Origin: Anaerocolumna sp.
GTDB lineage: Bacteria; Bacillota; Clostridia; Lachnospirales; Lachnospiraceae
Direction of reading: 5' to 3'
NCBI GenBank assembly: GCA_029256725.1
Contig: JAQSXJ010000004.1
Location: 26,890 to 90,889 of the forward strand
Length of the DNA stretch: 64,000 nucleotides
Position 1 is the first letter of the stretch. Each line of letters begins with the position of its first letter. Shown one piece after another: positions 35,606-44,389 of this stretch. The notes below the pieces were generated by a model. That model was given only the letters and a program-made list of their open reading frames with translations. It ran no database searches and was not told the origin of the DNA. The position numbers were made by a program, and so were the translations under genes.

Positions 35606-36069
35606 AATTAAAAGAGAATGACAAGCTTAAGAAAATTTATCGTTTCTTTCTTGGGTTAGGAATATCCTTTTCCGTATCGGTAATTGCAATCACCATAGCA
35701 ACAGGGTTGAATGGAGGTGAAAGCATACAGGCGGTAATGATCTATGAATGCCTTGGTCTTTCCTCCTGCAGTGCTTTGGCAGGAGCCGTATTCTCCTCAG
35801 AAAAACTGGATTTTAAATGGCAGCTTTTACTTACCTATATATCGGTGCTAGGTGTATTGATTCTTTTTGCTAACATATTTAAGTGGTATGACCTTGAAGG
35901 AAATTGGACGGTATATTCCTTCTTTTCCCTGCTTATAGGTCTATATACGGTATGCTTCCTTGTAACTGCAGGTATTTTAGCTATGGTAAGAAAGCGGGAA
36001 GACAGTAAACTCAACCGGAAGTTAAAAGAATACCAGGATAAATATGCAGTTAGAAAGGAGAAAGTCTAG
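35602..36069 (+). CDS. DUF3021 membrane protein
   Basis: 155 residues with four transmembrane segments and a basic helical tail. DUF3021 proteins accompany LytTR regulators and often act as membrane inhibitors of them (family knowledge). It overlaps the LytTR gene by four bases and the next gene by one base, a sign of a tightly coupled operon. Confidence 0.87.
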   Translation: MKLKENDKLKKIYRFFLGLGISFSVSVIAITIATGLNGGESIQAVMIYECLGLSSCSALAGAVFSSEKLDFKWQLLLTYISVLGVLILFANIFKWYDLEGNWTVYSFFSLLIGLYTVCFLVTAGILAMVRKREDSKLNRKLKEYQDKYAVRKEKV

Positions 36070-36965
36070 TGGATTCGGTGCTTAGGATAAACAATCTGGT
36101 TAAAGGCTATAAAGGCACAGAGGTACTGCATGGAATCAGTTTTCATGTGTTAAAGGGAGAAATATTTTCCTTGCTGGGAGCAAATGGTGCGGGTAAAACT
36201 ACCACTCTGGAATGTATGGAAGGAGTTAGTCCCTGGGATAAAGGTGAAATCTGCTATACGAAACTAATTAGAGGAGAGAGTCTGAGGGATTATATCGGAA
36301 TTCAGTTGCAATCCTCCTCCTTACCAGAAAGTATGACCATGAGAGAAATCTTTCAGTTGTTTCAAGCTGCGGCAGTAAGAAAGACAGATAATGGGTTACA
36401 GGAGAGATTCGGTCTTGCCCAGCTAATGAATAAACAATACGGTCATCTCTCAGCCGGACAGAAGCGAAGACTCCATCTTGCACTGGCACTTATTAGAAGG
36501 CCTGAAATACTGTATCTGGATGAACCAACGGCGGGACTTGACATTGAGGGGCAGATGTCCCTTCATGAGGAAATCAAAGTGTTCAAAACGGAAGGAAAAA
36601 CAGTAATCATGGCATCTCATGATATGGCTGAAATCGAAAAGCTCTGCGACCGGATTGGTGTCATAAGAGAAGGCAGAATGGAGTATGAAGGCACAACCGG
36701 TGATTTTGTTGAACTCTTAGGGGATAAGATTTATACAGAGCTGCGCATTACGGGAATGGAAGAAAAAGCTCTGACTAAGCTGCCGGGCTTTGAAGGAAGA
36801 AGAGATAGCTATTGCAGATTTCGTCTACAGGAAGTGGGAGAAGACCTATATTACCTGCTAGGCGAATTAAGAGGTAATGGTGCCGATATTTTGGATATTA
36901 GAATTGAACATCCCACCTTGGAGGAGAAATTTCTGGAGTTCTTAAGAAAGGAGAATGCGAGTTGA
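36069..36965 (+). CDS. ABC transporter ATP-binding protein
   Basis: 298 residues, GTG start behind AGAAAGGAGAAAG. Walker A GANGAGKTT, signature LSAGQKRR, Walker B ILYLDEPTAGLD and the switch His in MASHDM. The C-terminal extension is typical of CcmA/DrrA-type export ATPases. It works with the permease encoded next (TTGA overlap). Exports lipids, peptides or drugs in related systems; substrate unknown. Confidence 0.93.
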   Translation: MDSVLRINNLVKGYKGTEVLHGISFHVLKGEIFSLLGANGAGKTTTLECMEGVSPWDKGEICYTKLIRGESLRDYIGIQLQSSSLPESMTMREIFQLFQAAAVRKTDNGLQERFGLAQLMNKQYGHLSAGQKRRLHLALALIRRPEILYLDEPTAGLDIEGQMSLHEEIKVFKTEGKTVIMASHDMAEIEKLCDRIGVIREGRMEYEGTTGDFVELLGDKIYTELRITGMEEKALTKLPGFEGRRDSYCRFRLQEVGEDLYYLLGELRGNGADILDIRIEHPTLEEKFLEFLRKENAS

Positions 36966-37696
36966 AACTGCTTTGCGTAACGATCCTACTGCTGTGGAAG
37001 AAGGATATCAGGAACAGGAATATATTGTTGGTGTATTACCTTATACCTTTAGGTTTCTGGGCTTTTATGGGAGCTGTCTTTACTGCGATTAATCCAGCCG
37101 CAGCTGAGACACTGACCTCAATGCTGACTGTATTATCTGTATCAACGGGAGCATTACTGGGGGTTCCGGTATCTATTGCGGAGTTTATGGCACCAACAGT
37201 TCAAAAAGCTTATAAGGCAGGGGGAATTCCTATGGGGGTTCTCCTTGCAGGAAATATTGTATCTGCCTTTTTGCATATCAGTCTTGTAGCAGTAATTATA
37301 TATTTTCTGTCACCTCTTGCATTTAAGGCTGCATATCCTTTAAACATACCGGTTTATTTCATAAGTCTTCTGCTCTTTCTTATAGCCTCTATTGCACTTG
37401 GTACGTTGGTTGGAATTGTGGTAAAGAATCAGGCTAAGATAACCCTGATCTGTCAGGCGGTATATATGCCTTCTATCATGTTATCCGGTGCAATGTTTGA
37501 CAGTAAATTGCTGCCGGAAGGAATACAATATGCTGGAAGGGCACTACCGGCAAGTTGGGGTTATGCCGCCATGACAGCTTCTGACAAATGGATGCAGGCA
37601 ATTACAGTACTGTCTGTTATGACGTTAATCTTAGCTATAATCAGTATTATATATACCAGAAGGTATTTAAGACCGGCAGATATGGTAAGGATTTAA
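36962..37696 (+). CDS. ABC-2 type permease
   Basis: 244 residues, TTG start overlapping the ATPase stop. Six hydrophobic segments in ABC-2 arrangement, including the conserved end YMPSIMLSGAMFDSKLLPEG and LPASWGYAAM. It forms the membrane part of the exporter with the preceding ATPase, under the LytTR/DUF3021 pair. Confidence 0.88.
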   Translation: MKLLCVTILLLWKKDIRNRNILLVYYLIPLGFWAFMGAVFTAINPAAAETLTSMLTVLSVSTGALLGVPVSIAEFMAPTVQKAYKAGGIPMGVLLAGNIVSAFLHISLVAVIIYFLSPLAFKAAYPLNIPVYFISLLLFLIASIALGTLVGIVVKNQAKITLICQAVYMPSIMLSGAMFDSKLLPEGIQYAGRALPASWGYAAMTASDKWMQAITVLSVMTLILAIISIIYTRRYLRPADMVRI

Positions 37697-37699
37697 TAT

Positions 37700-37771
37700 A
37701 AATCCTCCTTATGCTTTCCTTTTACACTAGATTGCAGTATGATGGTGTTAAGGATAATATAAGGAGGATTT
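37700..37771 (+). promoter_or_regulatory. Long hairpin hiding the ribosome binding site of the DUF4886 gene
   Basis: AAATCCTCCTTAT (37700-37712) is the exact complement of ATAAGGAGGATTT (37759-37771), which contains the AAGGAGG of the next gene. Inner segments TCCTTTTACAC and GTGTTAAGGA extend the stem. Readthrough from the ABC operon would place the ribosome binding site in a 13-bp helix; the same hairpin may act as a weak terminator. Confidence 0.65.
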
Positions 37772-37775
37772 TGTT

Positions 37776-38522
37776 ATGAAAATATTGGCTATCGGAAATA
37801 GTTTCTCAGAGGACGCAACAGCATATCTGTATCAGATAGCAAAAGCCGGCGGATTTGATATCAAGGTAGTGAATCTCTATATCGGAGGCTGTTCCCTGCA
37901 AAGACACCAGGAAAATGTAGAAGGAAATATAGCAGACTATGATTACCAGTTAAACGGAGAGTATACCGGCAGGAAGGTATCCATTCAGGAGGCTCTTTCA
38001 GAAGATAATTGGGATGTGATAACGTTGCAGCAGTGCAGCGGTCTAAGCGGCCTGCCAGACAGCTATAATCCCTATCTTGAGAAGCTTTCCCAATACGTAT
38101 ACAGCCAGGCTCCAGGTGCGAAGCAGTGGATTCACAAAACCTGGGCTTATGAGAAGGATTCGAATCATGGAGAATATGGATATTATGATAAAAGCCAGGA
38201 AAAGATGTATACTGAACTTACAAAAGCTTATGATATAGCCGCGAAAAAGCTCTCTGCAAAGATTATTCCCTGTGGTGATGTTATCCAGTATTTAAGGAGC
38301 TTACCGGAATTTGATTATGGAAATGGCGGAAGGAGCCTGTGCCGGGACGGCTTTCATATGAATATACCCTACGGACGTTACGCCCTTGCATTGACTTGGT
38401 ACAAGACCTTGCTTAACGGTGATATTGCAACGAATACTTTTGTTCCTGAAAAGGAAGAGGAAGCGGTGGATACAGAACTTCTTTCAATGATAAGAGGGAA
38501 GGTATCTGAATTCTTAAAATAA
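37776..38522 (+). CDS. DUF4886 SGNH-hydrolase-like protein
   Basis: 248 residues, no signal peptide. N-terminal ILAIGNSFSEDA gives the block I serine of SGNH esterases, QQCSGLSG could be block III, and CRDGFHMN..GRYA provides the block V Asp/His pair. Such proteins are often found with glycan degradation as acetyl esterases. Lack of a signal suggests an intracellular substrate. The start follows AAGGAGGATTTTGTT, inside a hairpin arm. Confidence 0.82.
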   Translation: MKILAIGNSFSEDATAYLYQIAKAGGFDIKVVNLYIGGCSLQRHQENVEGNIADYDYQLNGEYTGRKVSIQEALSEDNWDVITLQQCSGLSGLPDSYNPYLEKLSQYVYSQAPGAKQWIHKTWAYEKDSNHGEYGYYDKSQEKMYTELTKAYDIAAKKLSAKIIPCGDVIQYLRSLPEFDYGNGGRSLCRDGFHMNIPYGRYALALTWYKTLLNGDIATNTFVPEKEEEAVDTELLSMIRGKVSEFLK

Positions 38523-38627
38523 TACTATTATAAATACGTGGAGACTACAGCGCCGGAGAGCAGCTTGTTCAATGGGTTCATATATTATTTAAAGAAATGT
38601 TTACCTTTACCTGTTATATCAGATAAT

Positions 38628-38750
38628 ATATCACCTGATATCAAATCTCCGGATATTACCAAGTGTTAAATTACCAGATATTAAATCACCAATGTTAAAT
38701 CACCAGATATTAGATCACCAGATATTTAATACCACCCGGATAATAAAATG
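38628..38750 (+). repeat. Degenerate tandem repeat, ~15-bp unit
   Basis: About eight imperfect units of the type ATCACCAGATATTAA fill this gap (TCACCTGATATCAA, TTACCAGATATTAA, TCACCAATGTTAA, TCACCAGATATTAG, TCACCAGATATTTAA). No gene covers them. Confidence 0.7.
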
Positions 38751-38844
38751 ATGTTTTTAGATCTGACTCAGTTGGTGATTATCAGTAAAAACTTGCAGAC
38801 AGATGTACACAGTATAGGTGCAGGTATATAGAGGAGATAAAATC

Positions 38845-39633
38845 ATGGATTTTGGAATGCCTACCTTAATTGAATATGACACACTGGTTGAAAATGCTAA
38901 ACTATCTAAGGAAGTAGGGCTTGATTTTATTGAACTGAACATGAATCTGCCCCAATACACATTGGAACGGTTGAAAGAAATCCAGTATCTTAAAGCGTTA
39001 TCCGAGGAGTATGGTCATTATTACACCATTCATCTTGAGGAGAATCTAAATATCTGTGAATTCAACCAAGGTGTGGCAAAAGCTTATGAAAACACGGTCT
39101 ATGAAACCATTGAAACAGCTCTGGCGCTAAGGGTTCCGTTATTAAATATGCATATGCATAGTGGTATCTACATTACCCTGCCAGATAGGAAGGTATATCT
39201 GTATGAGAAGTATAAGGATATCTATTTAAAGAAGCTGGAAGTATTCCGGGATAAATGCCGGAAGCTTATAGGAAGCTCAAGTCTTGTAATATCTCTGGAG
39301 AATACGGACGGATTTCGGCCTTTTCAAAGAGAGGGAATCGAATTATTACTTGAGAGTAAGGTATTTACCCTGACCTGGGATATCGGTCATTCCCATGCTG
39401 CGAATGGTATAGACGAAGAATTTCTGTTAGAACATAAGACAAGGTTACAGCATTTTCATATTCACGACGGATTAGGAAAACAGAACCATATGACCCTCGG
39501 GCAGGGAGAAATCAATCTAGCAGAAAGACTTTCCCTGGCTGAGGAAACCGGCAGCAGATGTGTACTGGAAACAAAAACAGCAGAAAGCCTGAGAGTTTCA
39601 GTGGATTGGCTTAAAGTCAGAAGTTACATCTAA
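38845..39633 (+). CDS. TIM-barrel sugar isomerase/epimerase-like protein
   Basis: 262 residues from the ATG at 38845, which follows AGAGGAGATAAAATC; the open frame extends nine codons upstream without support. It belongs to the AP-endonuclease-2 / xylose-isomerase-like family: metal-ligand candidates are the Glu in ISLENTD, the Asp/His in TWDIGHSH, FHIHD and the last Glu in VLETK. Possible sugar phosphate isomerase; substrate unknown. Stands alone. Confidence 0.85.
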   Translation: MDFGMPTLIEYDTLVENAKLSKEVGLDFIELNMNLPQYTLERLKEIQYLKALSEEYGHYYTIHLEENLNICEFNQGVAKAYENTVYETIETALALRVPLLNMHMHSGIYITLPDRKVYLYEKYKDIYLKKLEVFRDKCRKLIGSSSLVISLENTDGFRPFQREGIELLLESKVFTLTWDIGHSHAANGIDEEFLLEHKTRLQHFHIHDGLGKQNHMTLGQGEINLAERLSLAEETGSRCVLETKTAESLRVSVDWLKVRSYI

Positions 39634-39725
39634 ATGTAATCGACCATCAGCTTCATTCACTTTAGGAATATAATTGCATAAGTACGACCAACAATTCATA
39701 GGAATTCATACAACACTCCTTTCTT

Positions 39726-40286
39726 TTAAAGACTACGTGCAAATGTAATTAATTTATTGTACAGATAAAGATCATCTTCTGAAAAGTATTCTGCTGTAAA
39801 CTTATCAACTGAAAACCAGTCCACCCCGGTGTTTTCTTCTTCACAGATATGAAGGGCATCTTTTTCTTCTGCGATTAAGATAAAAGCAACCGATAGGTGC
39901 AGGTGTGCATTGACGAACCTGGAGTGCTTTCTGTGTCTGAATACAGGAAGTATGTCAACGGAGGCTATGTCTTCTGATAAAGGTTCTATGTGGGTTAGGC
40001 CGGTTTCTTCTTTTGCTTCCTTTATTGATATATATAACATATCTTTGTCACCGTCAGCATGTCCACCGGTCCAGGACCAGACATTTCGGATATTATGGTG
40101 TACCAATAATACCTTATCCAGTGTACGGTTCATAATAAAACCGGAACTGGTAAGGTGGGCAACTTCGTTATCCCGAAGTAATACATTATCTCCAAAACAT
40201 TCTATATAATCAAGGATTACTTTCTTATCCTGTGCTTCCTGTTCATTAACAGGTTTGTAATTTTCAATAGCATTTCTATAATCCAT
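39726..40286 (-). CDS. Nudix hydrolase
   Basis: 186 residues. The Nudix box reads GGHADGDKDMLYISIKEAKE followed by ETGL, with the metal-binding acidic residues in place. The SWTGGHADGD form is common in clostridial Nudix proteins of unknown substrate. Members hydrolyse nucleoside diphosphates linked to another moiety. No partner gene. Confidence 0.88.
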   Translation of the reverse strand: MDYRNAIENYKPVNEQEAQDKKVILDYIECFGDNVLLRDNEVAHLTSSGFIMNRTLDKVLLVHHNIRNVWSWTGGHADGDKDMLYISIKEAKEETGLTHIEPLSEDIASVDILPVFRHRKHSRFVNAHLHLSVAFILIAEEKDALHICEEENTGVDWFSVDKFTAEYFSEDDLYLYNKLITFARSL

Positions 40287-40398
40287 AGTTTACTCCTTCG
40301 TAATTGCATTCATGATAATGGGCTTTACAACACATACAATCCCTTTTATCATTTCTTATTCTCTGTTTAGAAGCAGTCTTTAACTGTAAGTGCAAAAT

Positions 40399-41418
40399 CT
40401 AATACTCCCCTTTTATTACTCTTTCATTTACACTTATAACAAATTCTTCCACCTTTTTATAATCGGGATTCTCAGGTAAACCAGTGTTTTCTTTTGCATA
40501 TATGAATCTCTTTTCATATTCATTTAATAAATCCCAAAACTCTTGCCTCATGTTTCCGTTGTCTTGCATAAACTTACCACCACGAATATCCATAAGTAAG
40601 TCATGTTCTTTCTCTCTATAGGTATTAATTTCTTCTTTTTCAAGAATGTCCAAACACATCATATATAATCTAATCAGATGCATGCAGTGCTTATTGAGGT
40701 GTAACTCATCTTTCTTATTATTTCTTTTACCTATTTTGCTATATTCTTTCACCACATTATTCATTTCAGACCAAAGGTTTTTATAGTCTCTCAGTGGATA
40801 ATGGTTCAAAGAGATATCCATGAATATTTCCGTATCCATTTCTTCTTTAGCTGATTTGTCTATGTATAATTTAACTGAACCATCTTCAAACTGTTCATAT
40901 CTTGTCTTAATATCAAATAGCATATCTTTTATAGTGTTAAGGATATGCCCCTCCGTTTCGGGCTGGGTCAAGGTATCTCTTGCAATAGCATTCTGCAATC
41001 TTCTAAGCTGTTGGGTAGCATATCCGCCAAAGGAATGTATACATCTTCGGGATAAAAATAATTTCTTCTTGTCAAGTAATTCTTCTCCAATTGGGGTTGC
41101 CAGCAGATAATGTTCCGGTTTTAGCCCTAACATTTCTATTGTATTTGGATTTGTATTAAGTAATAAACCAATGATTTTATTAAAAGCGTATATGGTTGTA
41201 TCCGTTGATTCATTTACTCTCTGCTCGAAATTGCTCATACCGATTAGATCAGATTTACTATTTAAAGCAATCCCTCTAATATCAACGTCACTAGTCTCAA
41301 TGTTAGTCCCATAAGCGTGTGAACCACCTAATCCCAGCAGAATAATTTTATCTCCTAAATGCCTGTCAGTCTTTAAAAATTCATATTCTTTTGTTTCCAG
41401 CAATCTACTGATATTCAT
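40399..41418 (-). CDS. YcgL-type predicted nucleotidyltransferase
   Basis: 339 residues. The N-terminal polymerase-beta-like domain has the catalytic pattern GGSHAYGTNIETSDVDIRG (GS with paired Asp), followed by a long helical domain. This is the COG3541/YcgL group; substrates are not known. A signal peptide is absent. The gene diverges from the GntR gene across a 520-base gap holding a tandem repeat array. Confidence 0.85.
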   Translation of the reverse strand: MNISRLLETKEYEFLKTDRHLGDKIILLGLGGSHAYGTNIETSDVDIRGIALNSKSDLIGMSNFEQRVNESTDTTIYAFNKIIGLLLNTNPNTIEMLGLKPEHYLLATPIGEELLDKKKLFLSRRCIHSFGGYATQQLRRLQNAIARDTLTQPETEGHILNTIKDMLFDIKTRYEQFEDGSVKLYIDKSAKEEMDTEIFMDISLNHYPLRDYKNLWSEMNNVVKEYSKIGKRNNKKDELHLNKHCMHLIRLYMMCLDILEKEEINTYREKEHDLLMDIRGGKFMQDNGNMRQEFWDLLNEYEKRFIYAKENTGLPENPDYKKVEEFVISVNERVIKGEY

Positions 41419-41493
41419 AATCTACTCCTTTGTCTATGAGTATGAAATAATTAAGTGTTGTATAATTATATGACATTTCTTTATTTGTTACAA

Positions 41494-41746
41494 TCTTACA
41501 TTTCTATTTTAGAATGCTTAATCCATAACACCTTTTAGTTCTTGACATGAAACCATAATTCATTCACCTTACAGTACTATTATGAGGCCAAAATCCAAAC
41601 ACCTTACATTTCTTTATATGAAACCAAAATCTATTACACCTTACAGTTTTTCATTGATTCCATAATCCATTGCTCCTACAGTTGTTTATATGAGATGGAA
41701 TCCATTAAATCTTACAGTTCTTCACTTGCTTTCATAATTTATTAAG
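41494..41746 (+). repeat. Degenerate tandem repeat, ~36-bp unit
   Basis: About seven consecutive units follow the pattern CCTTACAGTTCTTTATATGA then AACCATAATCCATTACA. Examples begin at about 41495 (CTTACATTTCTATTTTAGA), 41531 (CCTTTTAGTTCTTGACATGA), 41567 (CCTTACAGTACTATTATGA), 41602, 41639 and 41674. Units adjoin directly with no unique spacers, so it is not a CRISPR array. Confidence 0.7.
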
Positions 41747-41843
41747 TGATATTGAAAATATGTTAATCCGTATATTGTAGGTGGTATGTAAGAAGCATTG
41801 TATTTTATTACTTATAAAAAGGTTATTACATAATAAAAAAGTC

Positions 41844-41892
41844 TTGACATTATCGTTCATACTGTATATATTGTTTATATACAGTATGAACG
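41844..41892 (+). promoter_or_regulatory. Promoter and GntR operator
   Basis: TTGACA (41844-41849), a 17-bp spacer and TATATT (41867-41872). A perfect inverted repeat with 17-bp arms, CGTTCATACTGTATATA-ttgtt-TATATACAGTATGAACG (41854-41892), covers the -10 box and start point. This is an ideal site for autorepression by the YtrA-type GntR protein encoded 50 bases downstream. Confidence 0.8.
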
Positions 41893-41941
41893 AGTTCTTA
41901 TAAAGATAAAATAATTTATTCAAAGAGATAGGAGTGATTAA

Positions 41942-42319
41942 TTGGATATTATTATAAGCAATTCCTCCAATGTGCCTATTTATGACCAGATATGTAAATC
42001 TATCAAAGATATGATTATATCCGGTAAACTGGAGAGTGGCGAAGCACTTCCTTCCATCCGTAGTCTGGCGAAGGATCTGCGTATAAGTGTTATAACCACA
42101 AAGCGGGCATATGACGAACTGGAACGAGAAGGATATATTGACACCATTCCGGGAAAAGGTTGTTTTGTTGCCACAAGAGGAGTTGAGCTTCTAAGAGAGG
42201 AAAATCTGATGAGAATAGAGGAACATATGCAGGAGGTAGCAAGACTGGCAGTATCCATTAACCTGACAAATGAGGATCTGATGGAAATGTTTCGCACGCT
42301 CCTTAGTGAAGCAGATTAA
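41942..42319 (+). CDS. GntR-family regulator, YtrA subfamily
   Basis: 125 residues, TTG start behind TAGGAGTGATTAA. Winged helix with PIYDQICKSIKDMIISGKL, LPSIRSLAKDLRISVITTKR and GYIDTIPGKGCFVA, then a short helical dimerisation tail, as in YtrA. These repressors usually control an adjacent ABC exporter, here the next two genes. A perfect palindrome overlaps its promoter. Confidence 0.92.
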   Translation: MDIIISNSSNVPIYDQICKSIKDMIISGKLESGEALPSIRSLAKDLRISVITTKRAYDELEREGYIDTIPGKGCFVATRGVELLREENLMRIEEHMQEVARLAVSINLTNEDLMEMFRTLLSEAD

Positions 42320-42328
42320 TAAATAAAA

Positions 42329-42538
42329 ATAAGAAGATGTATTAAAAGAAAGAAGAAAAATTAAAAGTAAAAAGATAAATTATAAGAAAGAAGACGAATT
42401 AAAAGAAAGAAGACGAATTAAAAGAAAGAAGACGAATTAAAAGAAAGAAGACGAATTAAAAGAAAAAAAGACGAATTCAAAGAAAAAGACATTTAAAGAA
42501 AAGAAGACATATGAAAGAAAAGAAGATGTATTAAAGGA
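42329..42538 (+). repeat. Purine-rich tandem repeat, ~19-bp unit
   Basis: Four to five nearly identical units of AAAAGAAAGAAGACGAATT (about 42380-42478) are flanked by degenerate ones (AGAAGATGTATTAAAAG at both ends). The array fills the gap between the GntR gene and its ABC ATPase. The + strand is almost free of C, so the mRNA would be unstructured and A/G-rich. Confidence 0.8.
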
Positions 42539-42565
42539 TAGAATTATCAGAAAGGAATAAAACCT

Positions 42566-43411
42566 ATGAATGCTTTAGAAATAAAAAATCTTAATAAATC
42601 CTATAAGGATTTTAATCTCAACAATATTAGTTTCTCCCTACCCCAGGGAGGCATTATGGGACTTATCGGTGAGAACGGTGCCGGAAAAAGTACCACTATC
42701 AAACTAATTATGAATTCTATCAGACGGGACAGCGGTGAAATAACTGTATTGGGAAAAGATAACAATACAGATTTTACAAGTACCAAAGAAGACATTGGTG
42801 TGGTGCTTGATGAAGCTTATTTTCCTGAATGTATGACACCGGTACAGATTAATAAATGTCTGAAATATACCTACAGGAACTGGAGCGAGAAACAGTTTCT
42901 TGATTATATGGAGAAGTTCGGACTTCCCCTTAAAAAGAGCTTTAAGGAATTCTCAAGAGGAATGAAGATGAAGCTGTCAATTGCAGCAGCAATGTCACAT
43001 GATGCGAAACTGCTCATTCTGGATGAAGCCACCAGCGGTCTTGACCCTATGGCAAGAGAAGAAATTCTGAATATTTTTTATGATTATACGAGAGAGGAGA
43101 ATCACACAATCCTTATCTCCTCTCATATTATTTCAGATTTGGAGAAGCTGTGTGATTATATAACCTTTATTCATAAAGGCAAAGTACTATTCAGTGAGGA
43201 GAAGGACCAGCTTTTGGAGGAGTATGCAATTCTTCGCTGCGGCAATGAGGATTTGAAAAGAATTCCCAAAGAGCAGATTCTTGGTAAGAGAAGTTCTGCC
43301 TACAGCGCAGAAGTCCTTGTAAAACGCAGTAAGGAGCTCAAAGAATTCAATCTGGATAAAGCCGGAGTCGAAGATATTATTCTCTTGATGACAAAGAAAG
43401 AGGTGGCGTAA
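42566..43411 (+). CDS. ABC transporter ATP-binding protein
   Basis: 281 residues, start after AGAAAGGAATAAAACC. Walker A GENGAGKST, a short signature FSRGMKMKLS, Walker B LLILDEATSGLD and the switch His in ISSHI. It is the YtrB-like ATPase of a GntR-ABC cassette; its stop overlaps the permease start (TAATG). Probably repressed by the GntR protein and induced by envelope-active compounds, by analogy to ytr operons. Confidence 0.92.
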   Translation: MNALEIKNLNKSYKDFNLNNISFSLPQGGIMGLIGENGAGKSTTIKLIMNSIRRDSGEITVLGKDNNTDFTSTKEDIGVVLDEAYFPECMTPVQINKCLKYTYRNWSEKQFLDYMEKFGLPLKKSFKEFSRGMKMKLSIAAAMSHDAKLLILDEATSGLDPMAREEILNIFYDYTREENHTILISSHIISDLEKLCDYITFIHKGKVLFSEEKDQLLEEYAILRCGNEDLKRIPKEQILGKRSSAYSAEVLVKRSKELKEFNLDKAGVEDIILLMTKKEVA

Positions 43412-44034
43412 TGAAAGGATTGTTGTTAAAGGATTACTTTGTATTGATGAAACAAAGCAGAATATTTGTACTGCTTCTTGTTGTATATACCATTCTAGCA
43501 GCTACAGGATCAAATTCGTTCGGTGCATTCACCGCAATCTTTATATCAATGCTGCCAATGACGCTGATGAGTATTGATGAGAAGAGTAAGTGGGATAACC
43601 TGGCTGTAACTATGCCTTATGAGAAGAAGGATTTCGTCATCAGTAAGTATCTCATAGTAGTGGCTATGTTATTTTGCACATCACTTTTATATGCCTGTAC
43701 TAAAATTATAATGCAGTTAGGTGGCATGCATTTTGAAGAAATGTTCAGTATTTCCTACATTACTCTCATGCTGAGTATTGGGCTTTTGTATCCTGCCATA
43801 ACTCTTCCTTTCATGTTCAGGCTTGGAGTAGAGAAAGCAAGACTTTGGTTTATCGCAATAACCGCAGCCCTGGGTGGCGGTACAGGAGCTTTTTTCGTAA
43901 ATAAGTCAGCGGATAGCTTTGACATTGTATATAGAATCATGCAAAAGCCTTGGGCTATTCTGATAATGGATGTATTGCTCTTTTTATTATCAGCAGCTAT
44001 CTCTATACGATTATATGAAAAAAGAGAATTCTAA
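43411..44034 (+). CDS. ABC-2 transporter permease
   Basis: 207 residues with six predicted transmembrane segments and the family start MKGLLLKDYFVLMKQSRIF. The motif SIDEKSKWDNLAVTMPYEKKDFVISKY is typical of the ABC-2 permeases paired with YtrA regulators. It forms the exporter with the ATPase encoded immediately upstream. Confidence 0.88.
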   Translation: MKGLLLKDYFVLMKQSRIFVLLLVVYTILAATGSNSFGAFTAIFISMLPMTLMSIDEKSKWDNLAVTMPYEKKDFVISKYLIVVAMLFCTSLLYACTKIIMQLGGMHFEEMFSISYITLMLSIGLLYPAITLPFMFRLGVEKARLWFIAITAALGGGTGAFFVNKSADSFDIVYRIMQKPWAILIMDVLLFLLSAAISIRLYEKREF

Positions 44035-44053
44035 GATTTCGTTGCATGGTATT

Positions 44054-44389
44054 TTACACAAATACAAACTGAACCAGAGCCATGTAGAGAATGGTACCGC
44101 CTGCAATACTAAGCAGAGTGTTTCTCTTCCATACATGTAATAATAAAATAAATAGAACAGCAGCACTTTCCGGGATACCGTAAGGTGACTGTATAAAAGA
44201 TATACCCTTCATGCAGTAGACTACCAAAAGGCCGATTATGGCACAGGGGAGAACCTTCCCAAGGTAGGTAACATATGCTGGGGGTGTTTTCTTTTCGGGA
44301 AATAATATAAAAGGCAGGAATCTGGTAAGCATGGTTCCCAGAGCAATTGCCGCGATAATAATCAAGGTCTGAAGAGGCGTTAAGTACAT
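44054..44389 (-). CDS. azlD: Branched-chain amino acid export subunit AzlD
   Basis: 111 residues with four hydrophobic segments and the AzlD pattern TMLTRFLPFILFPEKKTPPAYVTYLGKVLPCAI. It works with AzlC in exporting branched-chain amino acids and analogues such as azaleucine. The start overlaps the end of azlC by 10 bases. Confidence 0.9.
   Translation of the reverse strand: MYLTPLQTLIIIAAIALGTMLTRFLPFILFPEKKTPPAYVTYLGKVLPCAIIGLLVVYCMKGISFIQSPYGIPESAAVLFILLLHVWKRNTLLSIAGGTILYMALVQFVFV

Noticed and set aside
41494-41746. CRISPR array
   Set aside because: Units adjoin without unique spacers and differ from each other throughout; no cas genes nearby.
42380-42478. CRISPR array or coding repeats
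   Set aside because: Simple 19-bp head-to-tail repeats without spacers; the frames contain no start with a ribosome binding site.
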